From positions 62,001-126,000 of the forward strand of contig NZ_LGTB01000014.1 in the NCBI RefSeq assembly GCF_001238275.1: DNA of 64,000 nucleotides, written 5' to 3'. Positions 1 to 8,464 of the stretch are shown here, in pieces. How positions within the stretch are numbered: position 1 is the stretch's first letter; every line of letters begins with the position of its first letter. The notes under the pieces were generated by a model that did no database searches, was not told the DNA's origin, and was given only the letters and a program-made list of their open reading frames with translations. Position numbers and translations under genes: made by a program. The stretch comes from Bradyrhizobium viridifuturi (lineage in GTDB: Bacteria > Pseudomonadota > Alphaproteobacteria > Rhizobiales > Xanthobacteraceae).

Positions 1-53
1 GCAGGCCGCTCAGGCAGACGGGCTGAGCCGTGCCACGATCAGACCTGCGGCGG

Positions 54-791
54 TTACGCCGACGCGGGCCGATCGAAATAGGCGAACGCGGCGCTGGTCA
101 GGCCGCCGAGCAGGGACCAGAACACCAGGCTGGTCAGGGTGACGGCGACCACGAACTGATGCGACAAGGACGAGGGCACGTTGCTCTCGACATGCTCGAG
201 CTCGGGCGCGCCGATCAGATGCGGCAGCATGATCAGGACCACGCCGGCGATCGCGGCCGGCATCGAGCGGCGAAACACGATCAGCCCGAGGCCGGCTGCT
301 GTCGCCAGCACCGCGATCGTCCACCAGATCTGACGCGAGAGCAGCGGAGCGGTGGGCACACCCGGCAATTCAGGCGGCAGCCCAAGGCCGGGGGCGATGG
401 TGAAGACGGCAAAGCCGGCGAGCCCCCACATCAGTCCTTCGTGCCAGGAGATCGGCTCGCCGGTGGCGCCGCTGCGAACCGAAAAGAAGCCACAGAGCAG
501 AAGCGCAAAGCCGACCGCGGTCAGGATGTTCGCGCCCGCCGTGTAGAGATTGCGCTCCAGCCCGTCCTTCGGCTCCCAGGCCTGTGCGCCATGATCATGA
601 TCGGCGTGATCGTGGACGAGGATGGCGTGCGGCGGCGCCGAGGCTTCGTGCTTGTGCTCCGCCGCCTTCTCATAGACCTCGGCCCTGAGGATCAGGGGAA
701 CGGTGCCGAACTGCTGGACCGCGGTGACGATCAGGCCGACGATGAATCCCGCGATGACCGACGAGAAGACGATCGAGCGAAACGTATTCAT
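54..791 (-). CDS. cbtA: CbtA, cobalt transporter subunit
   Basis: Predicted inner-membrane subunit of a B12-linked cobalt transporter that acts with the small CbtB. The 245-residue protein shows about six hydrophobic segments (near residues 5-27, 84-103, 117-135, 155-173, 177-194 and 212-238) and a His-rich loop at 46-67 (HDHADHDHG) that suits metal capture. I chose the ATG at 791 because the family starts with the first membrane helix; an ATG at 836 would overlap cbtB by 35 bases. It is the last gene of the minus-strand run cobP-bluB-DUF1488-like-cbtB-cbtA. Cobalt specificity follows from family and context, not from a visible residue. Confidence 0.85.
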   Translation of the reverse strand: MNTFRSIVFSSVIAGFIVGLIVTAVQQFGTVPLILRAEVYEKAAEHKHEASAPPHAILVHDHADHDHGAQAWEPKDGLERNLYTAGANILTAVGFALLLCGFFSVRSGATGEPISWHEGLMWGLAGFAVFTIAPGLGLPPELPGVPTAPLLSRQIWWTIAVLATAAGLGLIVFRRSMPAAIAGVVLIMLPHLIGAPELEHVESNVPSSLSHQFVVAVTLTSLVFWSLLGGLTSAAFAYFDRPASA

Positions 792-801
792 GCCGACGTG
801 G

Positions 802-996
802 TCAGTGGCAGGGGAATGCGTTGGAGTGGCGCACATCGTGCGCGGCGTTGTGGATCACGTCGATGTGCGAGAAGCCGACCACGCCGACGATGAACAGGCC
901 GAGCGTCATCGCCATCAGGGACTGGGCAAGCCGGCCGACCTGTCGGGTGGCAACCGGCAGATGCTGGGCTTGCGCGGTCTGGGACTGGCTCATCAT
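802..996 (-). CDS. cbtB: CbtB, small cobalt transporter subunit
   Basis: Single-span membrane protein of about 64 residues. One hydrophobic helix (about residues 26-43) is followed by a His-rich tail reading HIDVIHNAAHDVRHSNAF, the histidine pattern typical of CbtB. Two ATG codons stand in tandem (996 and 993); GGAG lies just upstream, and the first ATG overlaps the stop of the preceding small gene as ATGA, which suggests translational coupling. It is followed 10 bases later by cbtA, its expected partner. Confidence 0.85.
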   Translation of the reverse strand: MMSQSQTAQAQHLPVATRQVGRLAQSLMAMTLGLFIVGVVGFSHIDVIHNAAHDVRHSNAFPCH

Positions 997-1334
997 CGTT
1001 CTCCACATTCGATTTGGTCGGCTTCTAGCAGCTTTCGGGCGATGTCGCGACTGGTAAGATGCAGATTTGTTCCAACGGGGATGCCCTTGCGCAGGATCTT
1101 GGCGCGGGCCGCGGCCCTGAGCGAGTCTGCATGACGCTCGAAATAGCTGAGGCAGGCCTCGGGCACCGGCTCCGCGCCAAGCAGCGTCCGAAACGCCCCC
1201 CGATGCACCGCGCAGATCGCGCCGTGCTCCGGGACGGGAAACACCAGGGAGGCGATGTCGGCGCGCCACTGGGCGGCGCTTTTCGCGGCGCCGCTGCCGG
1301 TCGGAGATTCGTCAGCGCCGGATGGTGAATTCAC
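993..1334 (-). CDS. small hypothetical protein, DUF1488-like
   Basis: An open frame between bluB and cbtB whose C-terminal 85 residues look like a folded domain (pattern VFPVPEHGAIC, then AVHRGAFRTLLG, then a helix FERHADSLRAAA and a closing LHLTSRDIARKLLE). From memory this resembles DUF1488-type proteins of rhizobia, of unknown function. The start is uncertain: I used a GTG at 1334, which overlaps the end of bluB by 23 bases; a later GTG nearer the conserved part is possible. The stop overlaps the cbtB start (ATGA), so it is very likely translated as part of the bluB-cbtB-cbtA unit. Confidence 0.5.
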   Translation of the reverse strand: MNSPSGADESPTGSGAAKSAAQWRADIASLVFPVPEHGAICAVHRGAFRTLLGAEPVPEACLSYFERHADSLRAAARAKILRKGIPVGTNLHLTSRDIARKLLEADQIECGER

Positions 1335-1944
1335 CGGGACCTCGCCGCGATTCCCACCTGGCCTGCTCGAGCTCCGGACGGTCACATTCTGCCTGAGGGT
1401 AGCCGATGCAGAGGTAGCCGATAAACTTCCAGCCGTCCGGTACCTCCAGGATCTCACGAACCCGGCCCGGATTGAGGATCGATACCCAGCCGAGTCCAAT
1501 GCCTTCAGCACGTGCGGCAAGCCACATCGAGCAGATCGCGGCCACCACGGAATATTCTGACGTCTCCGGCATCGTTGCGCGGCCGAGGCCGGCGCCGATC
1601 TGGTCGCTCTTCTCGGCGAACACGGCGAGGTGGCCCGGCGCCTCTTCGAGGCCCGATAGCTTCAATGCTGCATATTTTGCAGCACGCTCGCCGGAATAGG
1701 AGCGCAGTGCATCGGCGTTGCAGGCCTTGAAGTCATCGATGACTGCGCGGCGCCGTTCGGCGTCGTCGACGATCACAAAACGCCAGGGCTGGCTCAACCC
1801 GACCGAAGGCGACAGGCAGGCGATCTCGATCAGACGTTCGATCGCGCCGTCAGGCAGCGGGTCGGTCCTGAAGCGCCGCACATCGCGTCGCCACACGAAG
1901 AGCTCATGCAGTTGCTGACGGAATGTGTCGTCGAATGAGATCAT
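1312..1944 (-). CDS. bluB: BluB, 5,6-dimethylbenzimidazole synthase
   Basis: Oxygen-dependent flavin-destructase that turns reduced FMN into 5,6-dimethylbenzimidazole, the lower ligand of cobalamin. The 210-residue protein has the nitroreductase-fold pattern of BluB: RRDVRRFRTDPLP near residues 19-31, PSVGLSQPWRFV near 46-57, and GLGWVSIL in the C-terminal half. Full family length. It lies 31 bases after cobP in the same direction. Its presence agrees with the aerobic character of the rest of the locus. Confidence 0.93.
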   Translation of the reverse strand: MISFDDTFRQQLHELFVWRRDVRRFRTDPLPDGAIERLIEIACLSPSVGLSQPWRFVIVDDAERRRAVIDDFKACNADALRSYSGERAAKYAALKLSGLEEAPGHLAVFAEKSDQIGAGLGRATMPETSEYSVVAAICSMWLAARAEGIGLGWVSILNPGRVREILEVPDGWKFIGYLCIGYPQAECDRPELEQARWESRRGPGEFTIRR

Positions 1945-1975
1945 CGCGGGGCCTTGATACGCTCGATAGCGGACA

Positions 1976-2479
1976 TCATTTGAGCTTCATCGGCAAGCCT
2001 GCCACGACGAATTCCACTTCCTCAGCCAGACCTGCGATCGTCTGGTTCATCAGGCCGGCCGCGTCGCGAAAAGTCCGCGCCAGCGCGTTGTCGGGCACGA
2101 TGCCGAGGCCGACCTCGTTGGTGACCAGGATGACCGGGCTGTGCTGGCGCGGCAGCGCTTCCGCAAGGCGCGTCACTTCCTGCGACCAGTCGCGCTCCGC
2201 ATGCAGCAGGTTGGACAGCCAGAGCGTCAGGCAATCGACCAGCCTTGCGCCGCCGCCGTCGGTCTCGGTCAATGCCGCGACGAGATCGAGCGGCACCTCG
2301 CGCTCGATCCAGTCGTTGCCGCGCCGCGCGCGATGCCTGGCGATCCGCTCATCCATTTCAGCATCCAGCGCCTCGGCGGTGGCAATATACACCGGCTGGC
2401 CCGGAAGCGAGCGCGCGCGAAGTTCGGCGCGCCGGCTTTTGCCGGACCGGGCTCCGCCCGTGATCAGAATGACCGCCAT
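1976..2479 (-). CDS. cobP: CobP, adenosylcobinamide kinase / GTP transferase
   Basis: Bifunctional enzyme of the late nucleotide-loop pathway: it phosphorylates adenosylcobinamide, then attaches GMP to give adenosyl-GDP-cobinamide. At 167 residues it has the family length. The P-loop GGARSGKS is at residues 8-15, followed by the usual YIATAEALD segment and a VTNEVGLGIVP motif in the second half. First gene of the minus-strand group ending in cbtA. The region upstream holds a copy of an intergenic repeat but no visible riboswitch. Confidence 0.93.
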   Translation of the reverse strand: MAVILITGGARSGKSRRAELRARSLPGQPVYIATAEALDAEMDERIARHRARRGNDWIEREVPLDLVAALTETDGGGARLVDCLTLWLSNLLHAERDWSQEVTRLAEALPRQHSPVILVTNEVGLGIVPDNALARTFRDAAGLMNQTIAGLAEEVEFVVAGLPMKLK

Positions 2480-2490
2480 CTCATCTCCTG

Positions 2491-2525
2491 CGCGACCGGT
2501 ATCCGCGTCGCTCGAAACGCTCTAA
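2491..2525 (-). repeat. intergenic repeat, family A (copy 1, diverged)
   Basis: Read on the minus strand, this stretch runs TTAGAGCGTTTCGAGCGACG and continues to GGATACCGGTCGCGC. It matches, with a few changes, the elements at 4551-4602 (minus) and 36645-36699 (plus). All three sit next to a gene end or start. This is a short dispersed repeat, not coding. Confidence 0.7.
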
Positions 2526-2627
2526 CCACCAATCGCGATGAAAGACAAAGCCGAAATCCACCCGCGGAGGGCTTGCGCTCGCCCAATGTCTTGCGCATCA
2601 GGGGGATCGCGGCGAGGAGAGGGTTAA

Positions 2628-3569
2628 GTGGGATTTGCGGGAGCGATGGCAGTGGCGATGGCTGTGGACGCCTTGATCGGCTGGCCGGCGTGGCTGTTTG
2701 CCCGCATCGGTCATCCCGTGACCTGGCTCGGCCGGTTGATCCATCTGCTCGATACCAGCTGGAACCGGGCCTCCGATCGGCCGGGGCTGCGCCGCGCCGC
2801 CGGCCTTGCGACGGCCGTGCTGGTGATTGCGCTGGCGACGGCGCTGGGCTGGGCCGTTCAGTCCCTGCTCGCATCCGGGTGGGTGCATGTCGTTGTCGTG
2901 GGCGTCCTGGCCTGGCCGCTGGTGGCGCTGCGCTCGCTGCATGACCATGTCGCCGCGGTGGCCCATCCACTCGCATCCGGCGACATCGCGGCCGCGCGTT
3001 CAGCGGTTGCGCAGATCGTTGGGCGCGATCCGGCCACGCTCGACGACGCCGGCATCGCGCGCGCGACCATCGAGAGCCTTGCCGAGAATGCATCCGACGG
3101 CATCGTGGCGCCGGTGTTCTGGGGCGCGCTGTTCGGCCTGCCGGGAATCCTCGGCTACAAGGCGATCAACACGCTGGACTCGATGATCGGCCATCGCACC
3201 GAGCGGCACGAAGCCTTCGGCTGGGCCGCCGCGCGGATCGATGATCTCGCCAACCTCATTCCGGCGCGGCTGACCGGCCTCCTGTTCGTGCTGCTCGCGC
3301 CAAACCGCGCGCAGGCGTGGTCATGCATGTTGCGCGATGCGCGACGGCATCGCTCACCGAATGCCGGATGGCCGGAAGCGGCGATGGCCGGCGCACTCGG
3401 GGTGCGGCTCAGCGGGCCGCGTATCTATCACGGCAGCATCGCGGACGAGCCCTGGCTGAACGAGGCGGCGCGCGATCCGGCCGCCGCTGATGTCCTCACC
3501 GGGCTGAAACTGTATCGTTACGCCATGATACTGCTGGCCGCGGCGTTCGTGGCCCTGGCGCTGGCGTGA
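2628..3569 (+). CDS. cobD: CobD/CbiB, adenosylcobinamide-phosphate synthase
   Basis: Integral-membrane enzyme that joins the aminopropanol arm to adenosylcobyric acid. The 313-residue protein has the CbiB hallmarks: AVDALIGWP near the N terminus, GRLIHLLD, the ARATIESLAENASDGIVAP-type block in the middle, and YKAINTLDSMIG. Start is a GTG at 2628 preceded by GAGGAGAGGG. cobC begins 11 bases after its stop, and the CobC product supplies the aminopropanol phosphate used here. Confidence 0.93.
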   Translation: MGFAGAMAVAMAVDALIGWPAWLFARIGHPVTWLGRLIHLLDTSWNRASDRPGLRRAAGLATAVLVIALATALGWAVQSLLASGWVHVVVVGVLAWPLVALRSLHDHVAAVAHPLASGDIAAARSAVAQIVGRDPATLDDAGIARATIESLAENASDGIVAPVFWGALFGLPGILGYKAINTLDSMIGHRTERHEAFGWAAARIDDLANLIPARLTGLLFVLLAPNRAQAWSCMLRDARRHRSPNAGWPEAAMAGALGVRLSGPRIYHGSIADEPWLNEAARDPAAADVLTGLKLYRYAMILLAAAFVALALA

Positions 3570-3580
3570 AGGAGCGGTGG

Positions 3581-4545
3581 ATGCGTGAGCATGGCGGAAA
3601 TCTCGATGTCGCCCAGCAACGCTTCGGCGGCGCCGCGGAAGACTGGATTGATCTGTCGACCGGGATCAATCGGGCGCCGTATCCTGACGTCGGCGTGGAG
3701 CCGCGGCAATGGAGCGCGTTGCCGTCGCGATCAGAGATCGAATCCCTTCACGCGGCTGCGCGGCAGCCTACGGCACCGACGCGCCGATCGTGGCGATCGG
3801 CGGCGCACAGGCCGCCATTCAGTTGCTGCCGAGCCTGGTTTCGCGCGGGCAAGCGCGCATTCTTGCGCCGACCTACAATGAGTATGCCGGCGTGCTGTCG
3901 GCGGCGGGCTGGGACGTTACTGAAGTGTCCGAGCTCGCAGCGCTCGCGGGCGCGGATATTGCCGTCGTCGTCAATCCGAACAATCCGGATGGGCAACGCC
4001 ATGATCGGCACGAGCTGCTGGCACTGTTGCCGCGCGTCGGCCGGCTCGTCATCGACGAGAGTTTTGCGGACGCCGTATCCGGCATCTCGCTTGCGCCAGA
4101 CGCAGGACGCGCCGGTCTCCTGATCCTGCGCTCTTTCGGCAAGTTCTACGGGCTCGCCGGCTTGCGGCTCGGCTTCGCTGTCGGCAACGAGCACGACATC
4201 GCCACGCTTGCGGCGACGACAGGCCCATGGCCGGTCTCCGGGGCGGCGATTGCGATCGGACGGCGGGCCCTGCTCGATCGCGACTGGGCGAGGGCGACGA
4301 TCGCGCGTTTGGCGGACGACTGCGTCAGGCTCGACGCAGCGGCGCAATCGCGCGGCTGGACGCCGGTCGGCGGCACGCCGCTATTCCGGCTCTACGAGAC
4401 CGGCGATGCGCTCGCCGCGCAGGAGATGCTTGCCCGCGGCCAGATCTGGTCGCGCGTCTTCCAGCAGAAGCCGGGATGGCTGCGCCTCGGTCTGCCCGGC
4501 AATGAGATTGAATGGACCCGCGTCTCGGCCGCCTTGTCGCGCTGA
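3581..4545 (+). pseudogene. cobC: cobC, threonine-phosphate decarboxylase, one-base frameshift
   Basis: PLP enzyme expected to make (R)-1-amino-2-propanol phosphate. The N-terminal part (MREHGGNLDVAQQRFGGAAE, then DWIDLSTGIN) reads in one frame from the ATG at 3581. The rest, from about 3763 (AAYGTDAPIVAIGG onward, PLP-lysine region RSFGKFYGLAGLRLGF), reads in the next frame to the stop at 4545. One missing base around 3758-3765 (a GG where GGG would restore the frame) explains the break. Everything else is intact and full length, so this may be a sequence error rather than a dead gene. Confidence 0.85.
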
Positions 4546-4550
4546 TTTCT

Positions 4551-4602
4551 TGACGCGTTTTCTTCACGCGAACCGGTGTCCACTTCGCTCGAAAACGCTT
4601 TA
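4551..4602 (-). repeat. intergenic repeat, family A (copy 2)
   Basis: On the minus strand this reads TAAAGCGTTTTCGAGCGAAG followed by TGGACACCGGTTCGCGTGAA and a short tail ending in AACGCGTCA. It is nearly identical to the plus-strand copy at 36645-36699. It lies between the convergent genes cobC and cobQ, and the cobQ stop codon lies inside it. This may be a mobile palindromic element or may serve as a terminator. Confidence 0.75.
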
Positions 4603-6048
4603 GCGTGCCAGCGCGAGCAGGCCTGCGACATCGAGATGGGTCTCGATGTGCTCGGCAAGCGCGTCGAGCGCGCTCTCGACCCTGGCGCCGTACGGCTGAT
4701 CCGCCGCTGGAATATCGAGCTGCGCAAGGAATGCCTTGCGGAATTCGTCTGACGTGAACAGGCCGTGCAGATAGCTGCCGTGAACCCGCCCGTCGCCGGA
4801 AATGGCACCTTCAGCGACGCCGTCGAGCCGTGCAAAAGGCCGGGCGCGATCCGGACCGTCGGTGCGGCCGATATGGATCTCGTAGGCGCTGATCGGCTGA
4901 CCGGTCGCAGCGTGCACGGCGCTGACGCGGGTCAGCGTCTTCTGCTCGGTCATGGTGGTGGTGACATCGAGCAGGCCGAGGCCGCGCGTCTCGCCGGCGG
5001 GGCCTTCGATCCCGTCGGGATCGGTGACGCTCTGCCCAAGCATCTGGTATCCGCCGCACAGGCCGAGGACATGGCCGCCGCGGCGATGATGCGCCACGAG
5101 ATCGATATCCCAGCCCTGCGCGCGCAGGAAGGCGAGGTCGCCGCGGGTCGATTTCGAGCCGGGCAGGATGACGAGCCTGGCATCACCGGGGATGGCTTCA
5201 CCGGGACGCACCATCACGAGATCGACACCGGGTTCGAGCTTGAGCGGATCGAGATCGTCGAAATTGGCGATCCGTGATAGTGCCAGAAACGCGATCTTGC
5301 ACCGGCCGGGCTTGCGGGCGTCGGCGAGCCCGAGTGCGTCTTCGGCAGGTAACTCGCCGGCGCGAGCGAACCAGGGCAGCACGCCGAAGCCGCGCCAGGC
5401 GGTGCGGGCTTCGATCAGGCGGTAGCCGTCGTCGAACAGCGAGGGATCACCGCGGAACTTGTTGATGACGAAGCCGTGGACCATTGCGGCATCGTCGGGA
5501 TCGACCACCGTCTTGATGCCGACGAGCTGCGCGATCACGCCGCCGCGGTCGATGTCGCCGACCAGCACCACGGGCACGTCAGCCCTGCGCGCGAAGCCCA
5601 TATTGGCGATGTCGGACCTCCGCAGGTTGACCTCGGCGGGACTGCCGGCGCCTTCGACCAGCACGAGGTCGGCACGCGCCTTCAGCCGCTCGAAACTCTC
5701 CAGCACTGCGCCCATCAGCTGTGGCTTCATGCCGGCATATTCGCGCGCGCGGGCGGTGGCGATCCGCTTGCCCTGCACGATGACCTGGGCGCCGACATCG
5801 GTTTCGGGTTTCAGCAACACCGGGTTCATGTCGGTGTGGGGCTCGACGCCGGCGGCCAGCGCCTGCAAGGCCTGCGCGCGTCCGATCTCGCCGCCGTCGA
5901 CGGTCACGGCGGCATTGTTCGACATGTTCTGCGGCTTGAACGGCAGCACGCGCAGGCCGCGCCGTGTGACGGCGCGCGCAAGGCCGGCGACGATGAGCGA
6001 CTTGCCCACGTCCGAGCCGGCTCCCTGGATCATCAATGCGCGCGCCAT
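4600..6048 (-). CDS. cobQ: CobQ, adenosylcobyric acid synthase
   Basis: Glutamine-dependent amidase that converts four peripheral carboxylates of adenosylcobyrinic acid a,c-diamide to amides. The 482-residue protein shows the N-terminal ATP-binding dethiobiotin-synthase-like domain ([11 protein letters not shown], residues 8-18; [11 protein letters not shown] near 36-46) and a C-terminal class I amidotransferase domain with the nucleophile in [10 protein letters not shown]. Full length and intact. It ends in the shared repeat facing cobC; cobO lies 12 bases upstream in the same direction. Confidence 0.95.
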   Translation of the reverse strand: MARALMIQGAGSDVGKSLIVAGLARAVTRRGLRVLPFKPQNMSNNAAVTVDGGEIGRAQALQALAAGVEPHTDMNPVLLKPETDVGAQVIVQGKRIATARAREYAGMKPQLMGAVLESFERLKARADLVLVEGAGSPAEVNLRRSDIANMGFARRADVPVVLVGDIDRGGVIAQLVGIKTVVDPDDAAMVHGFVINKFRGDPSLFDDGYRLIEARTAWRGFGVLPWFARAGELPAEDALGLADARKPGRCKIAFLALSRIANFDDLDPLKLEPGVDLVMVRPGEAIPGDARLVILPGSKSTRGDLAFLRAQGWDIDLVAHHRRGGHVLGLCGGYQMLGQSVTDPDGIEGPAGETRGLGLLDVTTTMTEQKTLTRVSAVHAATGQPISAYEIHIGRTDGPDRARPFARLDGVAEGAISGDGRVHGSYLHGLFTSDEFRKAFLAQLDIPAADQPYGARVESALDALAEHIETHLDVAGLLALAR

Positions 6049-6060
6049 GGCCTCGGGCTC

Positions 6061-6713
6061 TTAGAACTCGACGCCCGGCTGGGCCTTGATGCCGGAGCGG
6101 AACGGATGCTTCACCAGTGTCATCTCGGTGACGAGGTCGGCGATCTCGATCAACTCGTCCTTGGCGTTGCGACCGGTGAGCACGACATGCGTCATCGGCG
6201 GCTTGGACGTGGTCAGGAAGTCGACGACGTCGGCGATCGCGAGATAGTCGTAGCGAAGCGCGATGTTGATCTCGTCGAGCACCACCATGCGCAGGTTCTC
6301 GTCTGCGATCAGCTGCTTGGCCTTTTCCCAGCCGGCTTGCGCCGCCGCGATGTCGCGGGCGCGATCCTGCGTCTCCCAGGTAAAGCCTTCCCCCATCGCG
6401 TGGAATTGACAGAGATCGCCGAAATGCCCGGTGAGCAGGCGGCGCTCGCCGGTATCCCAGGCCCCCTTGATGAACTGCACCACGCGCAGGGAAAGCCGTG
6501 CGCCACGCAGCGCATGATCATGCCGAAGGCGGAGGACGATTTTCCTTTGCCGGCGCCGGTATGAACGATGATCAGGCCTTTTTCGCCGCTCTTGGTCGCC
6601 ATGATGCGATCCCTGGCAGCCTTCTTTTTCGCCATCTTGTCGGCGTGGCGCGCGTCCAGCGATGGGTCGGTGCCGACGGCGCCGTCCTCAGCGTCGTTTC
6701 CATCAGAAATCAT
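6061..6713 (-). pseudogene. cobO: cobO, corrinoid adenosyltransferase, one-base frameshift
   Basis: ATP:cob(I)alamin adenosyltransferase, which adds the upper 5-deoxyadenosyl ligand. The first part (MISDGNDAEDG start, P-loop HTGAGKGKS) and the second part (VQFIKGAWDTGERR, then HAMGEGFTWETQDRARD) are both typical of CobO but lie in different frames. The switch is at 6489-6494 (minus-strand TTTCCC), where one extra T would restore a continuous protein of about 217 residues. AAGGA precedes the ATG at 6713. cobQ follows 12 bases downstream. Probably functional in the organism if the base is a sequencing error. Confidence 0.88.
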
Positions 6714-6764
6714 CACGTTCCTTCGGCTTGACAAGTGCGAGGCTTGGACGAATGGTGGGCCCGC

Positions 6765-6950
6765 GTTGGTTCCTGTCCTACGACAGGCGAACAGGGAATG
6801 CGATAGGGCTGAGACCGCAAGGTCGGCCTGAAACGCAGCCGCCCCCGCGACCGTGACCGGAGAGATGCCCAAGCCACTGATTCCGTAAGGAGTCGGGAAG
6901 GTAGGCATCAAAGGAGAAATCCTACTCCGCAAGCCGGGAGACCTGCCAGC
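6765..6950 (+). promoter_or_regulatory. cobalamin riboswitch (AdoCbl class)
   Basis: The plus strand carries the conserved blocks of the B12 riboswitch in order: AACAGGGAA at about 6790, CAGCCGCCCCCGCGACCGTG at 6836-6855, GCCACTG at about 6873, GTCGGGAAGG at about 6892, and the B12 box AGCCGGGAGACCTGCC at about 6932-6947. It lies 110 bases before the DUF1636-cobW-cobN operon and should lower that operon's expression when adenosylcobalamin is plentiful. The divergent cobO gene is not under it in this orientation. Confidence 0.93.
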
Positions 6951-7058
6951 GCAGCATGTTGTGAGACCGGCGGACGGGGTGTTCCGCGACGGGGAACGGA
7001 CCGATGCAAGATCGGTTCGTGTGCCTCATCGCTTCCCGCTGTCAATCCAGGAAGGCCG

Positions 7059-7433
7059 ATGAGCGTTACTCTTCATGTCTGTATCACCTGTCGTGCCGGC
7101 CAAACGCTGGCGGAAGGTGAAGTCGCGCCCGGTGCACGCCTGCATGCCGCGCTTGTCGAGGCCGGCGTGCCCGACGATGTCAATCTGGTTCCCGTCGAAT
7201 GCCTGTCGGCTTGCAGCCAGGGCTGCTCGGTTGCGCTCAGCGCGCCCGGCCGGTGGTCCTATGTCTACGGGCGCCTGTCCGAAGCCAATGCCAGGGATGT
7301 GATCGCCGGTGCCTCCGCCTACGCGTCGGCGCCCGACGGCATCGTGCCGTGGCGCAGCCGCCCGGAAATCTTCCGCAAGCAATCGCTTGCCCGCATTCCA
7401 CCTCTTCCCGTCGTGCCGGAGGCCGCAGAATGA
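7059..7433 (+). CDS. DUF1636 metal-binding protein
   Basis: Small protein (124 residues) with four cysteines arranged as CITC near the N terminus and CLSACSQGC in the middle, the layout of the thioredoxin-like ferredoxin fold and likely an iron-sulfur or metal site. Family DUF1636 is often found next to cobW in B12 loci; its reaction is not known to me. First gene after the riboswitch. Its stop overlaps the cobW start (ATGA), so the two are coupled. Confidence 0.8.
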   Translation: MSVTLHVCITCRAGQTLAEGEVAPGARLHAALVEAGVPDDVNLVPVECLSACSQGCSVALSAPGRWSYVYGRLSEANARDVIAGASAYASAPDGIVPWRSRPEIFRKQSLARIPPLPVVPEAAE

Positions 7434-8464
7434 CTACACTCGCCAAGGTTCCGGTCACCGTCGTGACCGGCTTTCTCGGGTCCGGCAAGACGACCCTGAT
7501 CCAGCACCTGATCCGCAATGCCAACGGCAAGAAGCTTGCGGTGCTGGTGAACGAATTCGGCAGCGAAGGCGTCGACGGCGACATCCTGAAATCCTGCGCC
7601 GATGCCAATTGCCCGACCGAGAACATCGTCGAGCTCGCCAATGGCTGCATCTGCTGCACCGTCGCCGACGATTTCATCCCGGCGATGGAGCAGTTGCTGG
7701 CGCGCCCGGTGAAGCCCGATCACATCGTGATCGAGACATCGGGCCTCGCGCTGCCGAAGCCGCTGCTCAAGGCGTTCGACTGGCCGGAAATCCGCTCGCG
7801 GATCACCGTCGACGGCGTGATCGCGCTGGCCGATGCAGAGGCCGTTGCCGCCGGCCGCTTTGCGCCGGATCCGGCTGCGGTGGATGCGCAGCGTGCTGCC
7901 GACGACAATCTCGACCACGAGACGCCGCTGTCCGAAGTGTTCGAAGACCAGATCGCCTGTGCCGACATCGTGCTGCTGACCAAGGCCGATCTTGCCGGAT
8001 CGGAAGGTATCAGCGCGGCCAAGGCAGCGATCGCGGCTGAGATGCCGCGCGAGGTGCCGATGTTGCCCGTCGTCGACGGCGCCATCGACGCGCGCGTGAT
8101 CCTCGGGCTTGGCGCCGCGGCCGAAAACGACCTCGCGTCGCGTCCCTCTCATCACGACGGCGAAGAAGAGCACGAACACGACGACTTCAATTCGGTAGTG
8201 ATCGATCTTCCGGAGATTGTCGACATTGACGCGCTGGTCGCCTCGATCAAGGGGCTGGCGCGCGAGCAGAACGTGCTGCGCGCCAAGGGCTATATTGCGG
8301 TCGAAGGCAAGCCGATGCGGTTGCTGGTGCAGTCGGTCGGCGAGCGGGTGCGGCATCAGTTCGACATGCCCTGGGGCGTGCGGACGCGACAGTCCAAGCT
8401 CGTCGTGATCGGCGAACACGGTGATATCGATGAAGCCGCCATCAGGGCCCGGCTTGGTGTCTGA
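7430..8464 (+). CDS. cobW: CobW, G3E-family GTPase / metallochaperone
   Basis: GTPase thought to deliver cobalt to the cobaltochelatase. The 344-residue protein has the P-loop GFLGSGKTTL near residues 14-23, the metal-binding CxCC-type motif in NGCICC, and a His/acidic stretch HHDGEEEHEHDD near residue 240. The start at 7430 overlaps the DUF1636 stop. cobN begins in overlap with the cobW stop, which fits a chaperone-client pair made together. Confidence 0.93.
   Translation: MTTLAKVPVTVVTGFLGSGKTTLIQHLIRNANGKKLAVLVNEFGSEGVDGDILKSCADANCPTENIVELANGCICCTVADDFIPAMEQLLARPVKPDHIVIETSGLALPKPLLKAFDWPEIRSRITVDGVIALADAEAVAAGRFAPDPAAVDAQRAADDNLDHETPLSEVFEDQIACADIVLLTKADLAGSEGISAAKAAIAAEMPREVPMLPVVDGAIDARVILGLGAAAENDLASRPSHHDGEEEHEHDDFNSVVIDLPEIVDIDALVASIKGLAREQNVLRAKGYIAVEGKPMRLLVQSVGERVRHQFDMPWGVRTRQSKLVVIGEHGDIDEAAIRARLGV

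Noticed and set aside
5476..6564. Long plus-strand frame across cobQ and cobO
   Set aside because: His/Asp/Gly/Leu-rich shadow with no recognisable motif; the minus strand is clearly cobQ and cobO.
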